Assembly (NCBI RefSeq): GCF_001039355.2
Contig: NW_019775269.1
Coordinates: forward strand, 369,945 to 403,336
Source: Lingula anatina
Taxonomy: Eukaryota; Brachiopoda; Lingulata; Lingulida; Lingulidae
DNA: 33,392 nt
Reading direction: 5' to 3'
Both the position numbers and the translations under genes were made by a program. Shown piece by piece: positions 1 to 11,943 of this stretch (within the stretch, counting starts at the first letter, position 1; the number at the start of each line of letters is the position of its first letter). The notes below the pieces were generated by a model. That model was not told the DNA's origin, ran no database searches, and saw nothing but the letters and a program-made list of their open reading frames with translations.

Positions 1-249
1 TCCTTATGATGTACATGATTTTTTAAAAGAATATTTAAAATTATAACTTTTCAAGAGCTAAAATATGCTATATTTTGGCAAAATTGCCAATAAAAGATCT
101 GCCCCCATATCTCTAAAACTAATGATCCAAAATAAGAAAGCCAGTGGCTCACAATATCTTTTATGTTGATGGTTTACCACACCAAAAATTATTAAAATCT
201 GCTGACCCCCACCTTGCCGCCTTCTGACTGATCTGTCTGGCTTTCTCAT
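1..249. other. No feature recognised at left edge
   Basis: I see AT-rich sequence with short open frames on both strands but no recognisable protein, RNA or clear repeat. The modular repeat array that fills the next 9 kb becomes recognisable from about 250, where a stretch shared with about 3985-4050 begins. Confidence 0.4.
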
Positions 250-465
250 GGACACGCTCTTAAAACATAAAGGAAACGGCGAACAAAACATAAAGCTTCA
301 CCAATAAATTAATTTGTTTTCAAAAAAATCGATGGCAGGAGAGATAACATATACATGTCTTAATGATCAACCATGCATTATTAAGCACATTGTATTGTTA
401 TTTCATTTTATCTTAAAAGACGTATCTTTATATACGGGTCAACAGCAAATCAAAATTGCATTGTG

Positions 466-520
466 CGCCTGGCAACGTGTCAGCTCCGGTATTTTCGTTT
501 GCCCCCCCCCTCCCCCCAAA
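466..520 (+). repeat. First C-homopolymer module
   Basis: GGCAACGTGTCAGCTCCGG is followed about 15 bases later by a run of C with one interrupting T. Equivalent C runs follow the same block near 919-930, 4211-4221, 4247-4257, 5425-5437, 6636-6649 and 7784-7797. C tracts are prone to slippage, and their lengths differ between copies. Confidence 0.75.
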
Positions 521-1587
521 AAAGTGGCATCCTTCGTACCCAAAAAATACAAAAAAATCATGACAAAACAAGAACTGTGAAAATTTCATTGATGACCCCA
601 GTAGGTGATAAAACTATTTGTTATTGCGGGCTAGTCGTTAATTGTTCACTCATTTGACATAAGACGGCACCTAGCCAAATTAATTAAAAGACAATAAACA
701 AAAAATAAGACATCAATGTTCATAAAAAATGAATTTCATAAAATATCGATGTCATGAAAGATAATATCTTCCTGTACTAATTCTTGTCCACGCGAAGAGA
801 TTCTAAAGCACATTGTATGGCTATTAAGACATATTTTTATAAACGAGCCATTTCCAACAGCAAATCAAAATCTACACTGTGTGACTGGCAACGTGTCAGC
901 TCGGTTTTTAAGTTTAACCCCCCCCCCCCGGCAGATTCCTCAATATTACATTCCGTGATTAAATATTCATCTAGTTGAACCTTGCAATTTAAATCACGTC
1001 AGCTGGGATGCATGATTTTAATTGATGTTATTTCAAGCAACAATGCCATAGCGAGCTTTAATACTCGAGTCCCATCTGTAGTTGTACCCTCTACCAAAGT
1101 CACAGGAAGGATTTTTTCATTGGATATTATATAGGCACATGAAAATCCTTTTGGACGAAAGAACCTGCATACATTGTACAAAAGAAATCGAGGACATTCA
1201 TTCCTCCCTTGCACGGAGCGACAAAGGACGCTCAATTCCCTCTCAAATACTGAGAGACAAAATTATGAATTAGCAGGCAATGATCAGAAACTATTTATCC
1301 TCCTCAACCCTCAAGACCATAATCCCTTATGGCAATATCGAAATATATTCAGTTAGCAGCACAGTGAATTAGCACCCATCGCATTAATTAACTTTTAGCT
1401 AATTATTACGCATAGAATGATCTTGCTTAATATTGTCAAGTGAGATCACAGTTACTTATGCTTTGATAGATATTTTTATCTTTTTTTACATCGACTTATC
1501 TACCTTTTTGATGTAAGCATAACAGAGTAGGGTTAGCAGTAGGTAAGACAGCAAACAATGTTTAAATGCAACATTTTAAAAGCTGAA

Positions 1588-1621
1588 TAAATTATTATTA
1601 TTATTATTATTATTATTATTT
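1588..1621. repeat. (ATT)n microsatellite
   Basis: An uninterrupted run of about 11 ATT triplets lies between blocks E and D of one array unit. Other copies of the unit lack it at this position, so it arose after the duplications. Confidence 0.95.
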
Positions 1622-2270
1622 CCTTGGCCATCCTCGCACTTTTCCATGCTACGATAATTCAAGCAAAAATTATTTTAATTATTTTATATCTCAGCTCGCT
1701 TTAGGCTCTAATTGGTTAAAAACATATTCTTTCATTTTAGGGCAGGTTTACAGATTAATACTCTGAAATTATGACCATCATCATATTTATTTATATGTTT
1801 ATTTTAGCCTGTAAGGTTTTGCATAATGTTAAACTTGTCCAATGTGTGTCCAATGTCTATGTTTTTATATATTTTGTTGTGTTCATGCTTTATCCGGTTC
1901 AAATTGACGTATATGCATCTTATTTATTACTGGGTGTCAAATATCTAGTATACCGTTACAACACGATACAAGGCTTTCACACTGGTAATGACCCCATTAG
2001 GTGATAAAACTATTTGTTATAGCAGGCGAGTGTATCTTCTAATCAGGTACTACAAGGTGCGACTGAGAATACACAGTTCCATCAGGATGTATTTTTTAGC
2101 CTCATTAGTCGACAACATAGGGTGAAACTTTATGGGCCTTACCTTTGATTCATATCTAGCATATTGGTAGATATGATACAAGGCTACCATACTAGTGATG
2201 TCCCCAGTAGGTGATAAAAAGTATTTGTTGAGATGGGCGAGCCGTCAATTGATCACTCATTTCAGATGAG

Positions 2271-2669
2271 TTATACTGATGAAGATCTACTACATGTATA
2301 AAGATGTAATATCTAATCCAAAACTTACGGCCCCTAGGCCTTCTTCAGGGATTTTGAAAAAAATGGTAAAGAAAAAAAAAACAGCAAAAAATAAACACCT
2401 AGGATACGTGACGTCGGTGATGCGGTAAAGGCGCGCGGTGTCACAAAAGCGTGCAGGGTAATATGTCTTTGTTACGTAATCTTGACGACGTTTACGTTAA
2501 CTGCGCTTAGAACTGTGACATTGGGTATCACCGACGTATCCTAGGAGTTTGTGTTTTACTGTTTTTTAACAATTTTTTTTCAAAATCCCTGAAGAAGGCC
2601 TATAGGGACCGAAATTTTGGATTAGATATTACATCTTTATAGTACATCTTCATAGATGCATCAGTATAA
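2271..2669. mobile_element. Foldback MITE, about 400 bp
   Basis: The ends are inverted copies: TTATACTGATG on the left and CATCAGTATAA on the right. The arms continue for about 130-150 bp each, including TAAAGATGTAATATCTAATC, GGCCTTCTTCAGGGATTTTG and CCTAGGATACGT facing their reverse complements. About 110 bp of GC-richer core lies between them. A TA target duplication fits (TA, then TACTGATG; CATCAGTA, then TA) but is ambiguous because the TIR itself is TA-rich. The element interrupts an array unit between block A (ending 'cactcattt') and the block that normally follows ('gagtcagcacgtac', resuming near 2727). There is no coding capacity. Confidence 0.85.
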
Positions 2670-4514
2670 TAACATATTTACTTCTTTAAGATCTATACGC
2701 GGTGCTTTGATACGAATCTTCAACATGAGTCAGCACGTACACCAAAGTAATTAAAGAAAAGAAACGGCGAGTTAAATATCATGCTTACTTAATAATCGGG
2801 AGAATAAATGCACGACAATATAAAATAACCGATGCACAGTAGCCTTTCACAGTTGATAAGAATGTGGAAAAAAAATTATTCGAAAATAACTTGTTCTGAT
2901 AGTAGAGGGTTGCAAATTGCGTTAGCTGTGATGTATGATTGTTATTTGTGATGTGATGTCTGATGTGTCCGATGAAACACAATGGACTATGACAAATGTA
3001 GACCTATGAAAGTTCCCTCGGTCCATGATGACTTGCTACATCTGGTAGGAAATAATCAGTGTCAGTGTATTCATGTTTTAAACGTACAAGTACCTACATG
3101 CCTTTATAAATTAACTGCGGTACAGTAGCCTTTCAAAGATGATGAGAATGTGAAATAAGAATCAATTCGAATAAGATTTCTGAAAATAACTGATTTTAAT
3201 AATTGAGGCTTGTAAATTGTGTCAGCTGTGATGTACCTGTTTATTATTTTTTTTCGAAACAAATATGCTTTTTTATTTTCAAAAACAAAAATACCACTGC
3301 AGGCTTTGCAAATTTATTGCATTTGTTTCAAAATTAGACTTATAATTATTATTATATCTATTAATGTGTCTTTTTAAAGTTAGTTTTTGTTTAATGTTAA
3401 ACTTGTGCGTTAAATGTCCATCTTGTATATGTTCTTTCATCATCCAGTGTAAATTAACGTATGCATCTTACTTATTACTTCGATTACCCTCAGACATAAA
3501 ACCATGCAATTAAAAAAAAAAAACGCGCAGAAACAACGTCAACCTTTGAAATTATCTCTAACTGATAAAAGGGAATTGTTGAAATCGGTAGAATTAAAAC
3601 GAGGGAAGGAAAATAATAAGGATAGCGTGCTCAAGTGGTGGCGCTGTTAGATAGCTAAATATATAGACTTTGTCAAACTTGTGCTAATACCCACACAAAA
3701 GGACTTAAATCGCGAATGATATACTACAGGGGTATATTATAATAAAGTGCGACGGAGAAAACATACTCTAGTTCTCTCAGGATGTATTTTTAGCCTCGAC
3801 AGTGGACAACACAGGGTGGAATGGTGCCCAATTTTTGGTTCGTATCTAGCATACTGGTACAACATGATACAAAGCTATCACTGCTGATGACCCCAGTAAG
3901 TGATTATAGTATTTGATGTGATGGGCGAGCCGTTAATTGATCACTCATAATACGTGTGTCAGCACGTACGCCGGAGTAATTAAAACATAAAAGAAACGGC
4001 GAACAAAACATCAAGCTTCACCAATGAATTATTTCTTTTTTTCAAAAAATCGATGCCAGGAAAGATTAAATTTAAATGCTCTAATGATAAGTCATGTAAA
4101 GTACATTGTATTGCTATTCTATCTCTATTAATGGGTCAACTCGAGCAGCTAATCGAAATCTACATTTTGCGCCTGGCAACGTGCAACGTGTCAGCCCTGG
4201 TATTTTTTTTACCCTCCCCCTCCAAAAAATGTGGCATCCTTCATGCTCCCCCCCCCCTTTCAAAAAAAAAACAAAAAAAAAACCAGAACCGTGAAAGTTT
4301 CATCCGTCTCTAATGACTTACTACATGTAGTAGGAAATAATCAGTGTCTGTGCACTAGCGTTTAAACACGAACATGAAACTTCATGGAACAGCCGGAGAA
4401 GTAAATGCATTAAATTATAAACTAATGGTACAGACGCCTTTCAACGATGATAATATTGTGAAAATTCAATCAAATTGATTTGAACTGTGAAAAAAAACTT
4501 ATTTTGATATGTAC

Positions 4515-4946
4515 AATTAAAATCTTGTCACCAGGAATGCATAATTTTAATTGATGTTTTTCCAAACAACAATGCCATTACTAGCTTTAATGCTGGATTC
4601 CCATCTGTGGCTTAGGTACCCTCTACCAAAGTCAGAGGTATGATTATTTTCATTGGATATTATATAAATATCTCCTTGTGCTATTCCTCGCACTTTTCCA
4701 TTATACGATAATTCAGGCAAAAAATATTAAAATTAAAATCTTGTCACCAGGAATGCATAATTTTAATTGATGTTTTTCCAAACAACAATGCCATTACTAG
4801 CTTTAATGCTGGATTCCCATCTGTGGCTTAGGTACCCTCTACCAAAGTCAGAGGTATGATTATTTTCATTGGATATTATATAAATATTTCCTTGTGCTAT
4901 TCCTCGCACTTTTCCATTATACGATAATTCAGGCAAAAAATATTTT
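4515..4946 (+). repeat. 216-bp tandem duplication, nearly identical
   Basis: Bases 4515-4730 and 4731-4946 match with a constant offset of 216. I saw one internal difference (ATCTCC versus ATTTCC) plus drift at the far edge. The unit covers blocks E and D. Other copies of these blocks in the array (near 1000, 1630, 6950 and 7110) are much more diverged, so this duplication is recent. Confidence 0.95.
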
Positions 4947-5739
4947 ATCTCGTGTACAAATTTCGAATCTGAAATTATGACTATTGTTTATCTATTTAAA
5001 TGTCTGTTTTAGCCTTTCAGATTTTGCATAATGTTAAACTTGTGTGTGTCCAATGTATATGATTTAAGGTATTTTGTTGCTTTAGGTTTTTTGGGAATTT
5101 TGTTATTTGCTTTATCTGGTTAAAATTGACGTATATGCATCTTATTTATTACTGGGTGTCAAATATCTAGAATACTGTCACAACATGAGACAAGGCTATC
5201 ACTCTGGTGATGACCCCAGTAAGTGATAAAACTATTTGTTATTGTGTTATTGTGGGCGATTCGTTAATTGTCCACTCATTACACGAGTCAGCACGCACGC
5301 CTAAATAATTAAAGCAAAAGAAACGAAGAATGAAGGACGTATTTTCATAAACGATCCATTTCAACAGCAAATCGAAATCTACACTGTACGACTGTAAACG
5401 TGTCAACTCCGGTTTTTTCGTTTGACCCCCCCCCCCTGGATATTCCTAAATATTCCATTGTTCATTTCCATAATATATATATATAGTCCACTTTTCCGTT
5501 CTACATAATTCAGGCAAAATGATTTTATCTCCCAGCTCACCTCTGGCTTTATTGGGTGCACAAGCTTTAACAAATATATTCTTTTAAGGCACGTTTATCA
5601 AATTAGGCTTCAACATTATTATTTTATTGTATTAATTTTTGTCTTTTCATTTAGTCTGTTATATTTTGCATAATGTTAAACTTGTGTGTCCAAAGTCTTT
5701 TGTTAATATTTTGTTGTAATCTTGCCTTACCCAGTGTAA

Positions 5740-6520
5740 ATTGCCACACAGTGTATGCATATTACTGGTTAGTGCAAGTAAAAGTGGCCCTCAGAACAGG
5801 GTAGTATACAGAAGAACATGCAACAACCGGAGTATGAAATATGTCGAAATCGATGCAGTTAAGAAAAATAAAAAATGAAGCAGAATATGCCATTTACCCC
5901 GTAAGAACAAATAAAGCGGGGCTGATTTTTTGTGGAGTCACATGACCAATCGTTGTCGTGTGTTCAGAACGTGATACCAGTACCGTTGGTGTTATAACAT
6001 AGACTTATAAATGCACAAAAGAAAATAATTCTAAATGTCAGTCGCCAATAACATATGATAAATCTAATCAATTTTTTTAAATACTGCTTTAATGTTTAGC
6101 TAGCTGACTCACTTGCAATTACTGGACAACAGTCATCAAAATGCATTTGTGTTTTATTAATTTTTTAGTATGAATGTACACACCATTTTACTCGTACATG
6201 TCAATGCGTTTAGACTTCCTAATTTTAGACAAAATTGACAAAATTGTATATAGCGGGCATTACAAGGCGTGAGAACTTTTCGTGGAGTTTTTTTTTTTTT
6301 TTTTTTTTTTTNTATAGGGTTGTCTTAGTTTTTCACCTTATAGGCACCGTGATAAGTCCTCATACCACCCTTTATTAGAAACTTCCGATGCTTTATATAT
6401 GTGATGTCACTAAGAATGGCGTGCAAAAGAAGTAGCACTGTAAGATAGCTAGAATAAAAAGACTAAAATGTTATCCTTGTGATTATACCGACACAAAATG
6501 ACTAACTTCGCGAGTTGGAC
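5740..6520 (+). repeat. Long segmental duplicate, copy 1
   Basis: This stretch is collinear with about 8105-8770. Shared landmarks include GGCCCTCAGAACAGGGTAG, ATGACC/GTGACCAATCGTTGTCGTG, TAGACTTATAA, AAATGTCAGTCGCCA and GACACAAAA. Spacing is largely kept, but the two copies differ by many substitutions and by the poly-T tract near 6288-6311. No coding sequence is shared. Confidence 0.8.
6288..6312. repeat. Poly-T tract ending in an ambiguous base
   Basis: About 24 consecutive T end in an undetermined base (n) at 6312, the only ambiguous call I saw in the window. It replaces sequence that in the sister copy (near 8590-8640) forms a hairpin. It may be a sequencing or assembly weak point. Confidence 0.9.
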
Positions 6521-6676
6521 AGGTAATGCCCTAATGATAAGGCATTGTATTTCTATTAAGATATATCTCTATTAACGTGTCATTTCAAGTAGCACATCGA
6601 AATCTACATTGTGTCAACTCTGGTATTTTCTTTTACCCCCCCCCCCCCTCCAAAAATGTGGCATCGATCCTTCGTG

Positions 6677-6684
6677 CAAATAAA

Positions 6685-6721
<37 letters not shown>

Positions 6722-6723
6722 AA
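6677..6723. repeat. (AAAT)n microsatellite
   Basis: About eleven AAAT tetramers with one early imperfection, directly after a C-run block in the repeat array. Confidence 0.95.
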
Positions 6724-8104
6724 CTTCGAAAGTTCCATCGGTCTCTAATGACAGGTAATAGGAAATAATCAGTGTCAGTGCACTCGTGTTTTAAACGCTC
6801 ATGAAACTTCATGGAACAGCTGCAAAAATAAATGGATTACATTATAAAACTACCGCGGAACAGACGCCTTTCAACGATGATAAGATTGTGCAAATTCAAT
6901 AAAATTGATTTGAACTGTGAAAATAACTTATTCTAATACCTACAATTAAAATCTTGTCAGCTGGGATGCATAATTTTAATTGATGTTATTCCAAACAACA
7001 ATACCATTACGAGCTTTAATGCTGGATTCCCAGCTGTGATTGCAAATACCCTCTATACCAAAGTTACTGGAAGGGTTTTTCATTACATATTATATAAAAT
7101 AATCCATTGGCTATTCCTCGCACTTTTCAATTTTACGATAATTCAAGTAAAATTATATTATCTCTGAGCTCCCTTCAGGCTCCATTGAATGCAATCGGCA
7201 CGTTTGCAAATTACGACTTTGAAATTATTACTATTATTGTATTTAATAATATGTCTATTTTAGCCTGTAAGGCTTTGCATAATGTTAAACTTGTGTGTGT
7301 CCAATGTCTATGATTTTATGCATTTTGCTGTATTCTTGCTTTATCCGGCTCAAATTGACGTATAGGCATCTCATTTAATACTGGGTGTCAACTATCTAGA
7401 ATAAAATTTTACAACATGATACAAGACTATCACTGGTGAGGACCCCAGTAGGTGATAAAACTATTTGTTATTGTGAGCGAGCCGTTAATTGTTCACTCAT
7501 TTCACATTAGTAAGCAAGCACTCCTATATAATTAAGGCAAAGGAAACGAAGAAAAAAACAACAAAGTAAATATATTTTATTAAATAAATTTTATAAAATA
7601 ACGATGGCAGGAAAGATAACATCAACATGTATATGCACTTATGCTCATCCATGCAAAGGGATTATAAAGCATTATATTGTTGTATGACTATTAAGCCCTA
7701 CTTTAATATACAAGCCACTTCCAACAGCAAATCGAAATCTCCACTGTACGATTGGCAACATGTCAGCTTCGTTTTTTCCTTTGACCCCCCTTCCCCCGCA
7801 TATTCCTCAACAATACATTGTTCATTCCCATAATTATATATTCCACTTTTTCCTTTTCTATTCCACGATAATTCAGGAAAATGATTTTATCTCCCAGCTC
7901 ACTTTTGGCTCTATTGGGTGCAGTAGGTCCAACAAATTTAAACATATTCTTTTATTTTAAGGTAGGTTTATTAAGTAGGGTTCAGCATTATTATTTTATT
8001 GTATAAATTTGTGTCTATCATTTCATCTGATATATTTTGCATATGTTAAACTTGTTCCACCAATGTCTATGTTTTTATGTATTTTGTTGTATTCTTGCTT
8101 GAAC

Positions 8105-8770
8105 CAGTGTAAATTGGCATACCGTGTATGCATCTTACTTATCAGTGCGGGTCAAAATGGCCCTCAGAACAGGGTAGCATGCAGAAGAACATGCAAAAAC
8201 CCTGAGAGCTTGGAGTTATATCTAACAATAAAACGATACTGATTTTTTGTGGAGTCATGTGACCAATCGTTGTCGTGTGTTCCGAATGTGACACCGGTAC
8301 CGTTGTTGTTATACCATAGACTTATAAGTGCACAAAAATAATAGTTGTAAATGTCAGTCGCCAGTAACATATGACAAATCTGATCAAAACTTTTTATATA
8401 AATATAAAATTGTTTTAATGTTTAGACAGTTGACTCATAAGCAATTACTAGACAACATTCATTGAAATATATTTGTTTTATTTGTTAATTTTTTAGTATG
8501 CATGCACACTTTGCTATTGCGTTTATGCTTTGTTATTTTAGACAAAATTGACGGAATTATATCTAGCGGACATTATAAGCTGTGAGCGTTATGTTGGGCG
8601 TTTATTTTGCTATCGATTGGGCAAAATAAACGCTCGTAGTTTTTGACCTTATACGCAATGCAGGTAAGTCCCATAACACCCTGTGTAAGAAACTCTTGAT
8701 GCTTATTTAAATGTGATATCACTTAAACATTATCAAACTTGTGCGTATACCGACACAAAACGTCTTAAAT
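8105..8770 (+). repeat. Long segmental duplicate, copy 2
   Basis: This is the partner of about 5740-6520, in the same orientation. A third, partial copy of its distal part lies near 9140-9360 (ACAGTCATCAAAATG, TTTTTTAGTATGAATG, TTTTGCTATCGATT). Confidence 0.8.
8598..8633. repeat. Perfect 13-bp hairpin
   Basis: GCGTTTATTTTGC (8598-8610) and GCAAAATAAACGC (8621-8633) are exact reverse complements around a 10-base loop. It sits inside the second long duplicate. The related copies near 6290 and 9320 do not keep the second arm. Confidence 0.8.
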
Positions 8771-9718
8771 CGCTAGTGCTATACTATAAGGTGCGACGGA
8801 GAATTTACACTTCTCTCAAAATGTATTTATAGCCTCGAGAGTTGACAACAGAGGGTGGCCTTACTTGTGGTTCGTATCTACCCTGTAGCATACTGGTACA
8901 ACACGATGCAAGCTATCACCCCAGTAAATAATAATAGTATTTGATGTAATGGGCGAGCTGTTAAATGATCACCCAGTTCGAGTGTGTCAGCACGTACGCA
9001 CGTGCGCAGGCGTTAATAAAATGTAGAAGAAACGGCGAACAAAATATCAAGCTTTACCAAGGAGTTTTTTTTCAAAAAATGGATGCCAGGAAAGATAACA
9101 TATACTGTACATGTACCTCTCCTAATGCTATGTATGACTCATTAACAATTGCTTAACAACAGTCATCAAAATGTTTTTATGTTTTATAATTTTTTAGTAT
9201 GAATGCAAGCACAATTTCCCTCGTAATTCCGTATAGACTTATATAGACTGTAATTTTAGATAAAAGTGGAACAAATTTCATACAGCGAGTATCACAAGGC
9301 ATGAGTGCATTATGAGCGTGTATTTTGCTATCGATTTTTCTTAGTTTTTGAACTTAAATGCAATGCAGATAATTTCGGTTCGTATCTAGCAAACTGGTAC
9401 ATCATGATACAAGGCTATCACTGGTATTGATGACCCCTGTTACTGATAATAGGATCTAATATTGTGGGCGAGCCGTTACTTGTTTACTCATTATGAATCA
9501 GCAAGTACGCCGAAGTAATTAGGCAAAAGAAACGGCAGAAGAAAACATTAATATTCATTAGTGAATGAATTTAAAAAATCGATGTAAGGAAAGATAACAT
9601 CTATCTGTTCTAACGCTTACCCATGCAAAGGGATTATAAAGAACCGGTAACTTTATTAAGTCGTATCTTTATAAACGGATCATTTCCAACAACAAATAAA
9701 AATGTATCTTCCGCCGTC

Positions 9719-9736
9719 TGCAGTGGTTCCCGACCC
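9719..9736. mobile_element. Possible orphan hAT-type terminus
   Basis: GCAGTGGTTCCCGACCCC resembles the CAGTGGTTCYCAACC ends known from many animal hAT elements. It marks the point where array similarity stops. I found no inverted partner or 8-bp target duplication, so this may be chance or a decayed end. Confidence 0.3.
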
Positions 9737-9826
9737 CATATCACTTAGGGGAGACCGGGGCTAGTTGGCCCAGTTAGACAATTTTGGCCTTGTAAAGCCA
9801 ACTAGGAATGAGTTAGAGTAAAGAAA

Positions 9827-11027
9827 CCGGTGTAACAGTAATCCAAGTCCCCCAGGAACCGAGATCCTTCGGACCTCGATTCCTGGTAATGGTTGTCTGT
9901 AGGACTAACATTACTTGGGAATAGTAGTCCTACAAGGACTTAGGTTCCTGGCTCATAATTATAGTAGGTATGGATTCGAGACCTACCTTTGACATGACCT
10001 TACCCCCCCCCCTTCCCCCTATTTATAACTTGTAGCAACATGTTTAATGGTGTTTTTAATATCTAATATGTGTTCGAAATTCCGTGCTCATTACATTTAA
10101 AACTTTTTTGTTTTGTATTTTAAGTGTCAAAGCACCAAAATAGCAAAGGGTTATTACAGAACATTATATACACATAGGGCCTATTGCAATTTTCAATTTC
10201 TAAACTGTCTTGATTTGTCTTAAATTTAGCCCATACTTTCCATGAGCAAATTTCCATCGAGTTTGGGGTTTTCTTTTTAATTTCAGCGAGTGTAAACCGA
10301 AAAATAAATCTAAGAGCGTTTTGTGTAAAGTGATTTTTCTCTTAGGAATAAGGTTTTGAAAAAGAGAGAGAGGGAGAGAAAATAAGAATTTCGACGCAAA
10401 ACACAAAAGGTTCACCCCAGTAGAAAAGGACATGAAATAATATACACTGTACATATACCTCAAAGGATGAAAATAAGGGATGCCTTTGGATGGTACCTTA
10501 TTTTGTTAAAAAAAATATCGGGCAAACCAGGCTCATACACATTGTGCAGTGAGGGAGGAGTACGCCAAAAATATGCGTTAACACGTCAAAATTTGCTTTT
10601 ACTAGATGAAAAATACACATAAAATAAATAAATTGTTTTTGTTTCTTCATTAATGTGCATATAAACTGCCTATCGGAAAACATTGTAAAATATAAAGATA
10701 AAATGTCACATAAATAGAATAAAGCAAACGTTTATTATATCTTTAAAACTAGTATGTCTCTATATCTATTTATTCATGTCATTTCTTGGTGTAAAATATA
10801 TAGGACATGCGTTACTAAAATGTTAGGAACGCACGTCCCATTAGGACGTGCATTACTACACGTAGGACTTACATTACTTGGGAGTCTTCGTCCTGCGGAC
10901 ATTGAATCCTAGTAACGTATGTCCTAGGACTTCCATTCCTAGCAATGCATGCCTTAGGACTTGCATCCCCAGGACTTAGTGTCCGGGCGGACTTGCGTTA
11001 CTAGGACGTCCACTCCTGCCACACCGG
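9827..11027. mobile_element. Nested element with CCGGTGT ends
   Basis: It starts CCGGTGTAACAG and ends CTGCCACACCGG, flanked by AAA and TTT, so the inverted match could be read as AAACCGGTGT. Directly inside each end is a cluster of GGACNTNCATTCCTAGG-like half-palindromes (about 9850-9950 and 10838-11020). The middle (9960-10830) is AT-rich with no convincing gene, although a GA-rich tract sits near 10363-10380. It lies inside the arms of the GGGGAGACC element, so it inserted later. Confidence 0.65.
10838..11020. repeat. Palindromic minisatellite, right arm of nested element
   Basis: Degenerate units of about 18 bp alternate in orientation, for example GGACGTGCATTACTACACG, TATGTCCTAGGACTTCC and ATTCCTAGCAATGCATG. 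Neighbouring units form partial palindromes around CCTAGG and GTCCTAGGAC cores. The same unit type occurs near 9850-9950, 26199-26330 and 27590-27815. Confidence 0.8.
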
Positions 11028-11943
11028 TTTCAAAGTGAGCCCCATGAACTAAGCTACATATGCAACTTCATTATTTTTCAAATATAATGCCAGATGGCTC
11101 ACAATTTGACAAAAAACGCAATTGATGTCAGGGGGCCAACTTGCCAGGGTCGGGGCAAGTTGGCACACTATACGAAAATGAATAAGTATCCCATGTAAAC
11201 GTCTTGAAATACATTTTTATGCATTTGTTAATTTATCAAATTAATTTTTGAGAGTCTTTGATGAATAAATAGTTCAAATGAGGCAGTATTATTGAGGTTT
11301 CTATGCTTTGCCTTGTATGTGTTGCAAGAACCAAAATATATATCAGTAAAATTTGTTGTTTTAATTGAGAATAAATTAATGGTATAAAGCAGGTTTTTGA
11401 ATGAAAACGAATAATAAATTCTCGTTTTAAAAGAAACTAACAAATTCAGTTTTAAACTGGTAATTATTTGTTTCAACAATGGTCTGTAGCTCTGTTGCGC
11501 GCAAAAGAATGGGGGCTATATGGGGGTCCAACTTTCCCCGAGCCAAGGGGGCCAACTAGCCCCAGGTCCACAATCTTTAGATTTAAGGATTGCAGCCGTT
11601 TATGGTGCAAGAATGGACTACGTTAATACATTGTTGTAAAATTTTAAACAATTAGCTTTAGTCTGATGCCCTATACGTATACTTTATTCGATCAAAAGCC
11701 TATGAAAACAGATTTTTGAATCTCTTAAACAAAATTACTTTTAGGTGCAAAAATCGTGTATCTGGACTCGCCACTTTAAGTAAAACATTTTAACGTCCGA
11801 CACTTCCTTAACATTGTAGGCTACTGAGTATACAATACTTTACAAGAGTATGTGGCCATTTTTTACTTTTTACCTCGAAGTTACTTTTTCATAAATTGAC
11901 GGGGGCCAACTTACCCTGGGGTCCAACTAGCCCCGGTCTCCCC

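Larger units (their letters stand above)
250..9715 (+). repeat. Array of diverged non-coding repeat modules
   Basis: The same blocks recur in the same orientation. Block A (ACCCCAGTAGGTGATAAAAC, then GGGCGAGCCGTTAATTG) occurs near 591, 1987, 2199, 3888, 5209, 7438, 8921 and 9430. Block B (CGATGGCAGGAAAGATAACA) occurs near 330, 746, 4052, 7602, 9081 and 9579. Block C (GGCAACGTGTCAGCTCCGG followed by a C run) occurs near 466, 889, 4175, 5395, 6600 and 7755. Block D (TATTCCTCGCACTTTTCC) occurs near 1630, 4681, 4898, 5488, 7110 and 7850. Block F (TGCATAATGTTAAACTTGT) occurs near 1820, 3390, 5025, 5665, 7275 and 8037. Order is mostly kept (F-A-B-C-E/D-F), with deletions and insertions. No long open frame is shared between copies, so the short frames here look non-coding. 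This is probably a very large, degraded tandem or segmental duplication of a non-autonomous element. Confidence 0.85.
9748..11943. mobile_element. Non-autonomous element, GGGGAGACC inverted ends
   Basis: The left end GGGGAGACCGGGGCTAGTTG and the right end (reverse complement, finishing GGTCTCCCC at 11943) match over about 21 bp and loosely beyond. Extra internal copies of the motif (GGGGCCAACTTGCC near 11130, GGGGCAAGTTGGC near 11152, GGGGTCCAACTTTCCCC near 11522, GGGGGCCAACTAGCCCC near 11548) lie toward the right end. No transposase frame is present. A second element (9827-11027) interrupts it. No clear target duplication is visible (TTA on the left, TTT on the right). The superfamily is unknown to me. 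Confidence 0.75.

Noticed and set aside
314-657. Overlapping plus-strand open frames of 64-88 codons through the C tract
   Set aside because: They run through a C homopolymer and are not conserved in frame in the other copies of the same repeat module.
4053-4313. 86-codon frame with proline-rich tail
   Set aside because: The tail is the translation of C and A homopolymers in a repeat module that has different frames in every copy.
10200-10683. Two minus-strand frames of 61-87 codons inside the nested element
   Set aside because: Low-complexity, AT-driven composition, no recognisable domain, and located inside a non-autonomous element.
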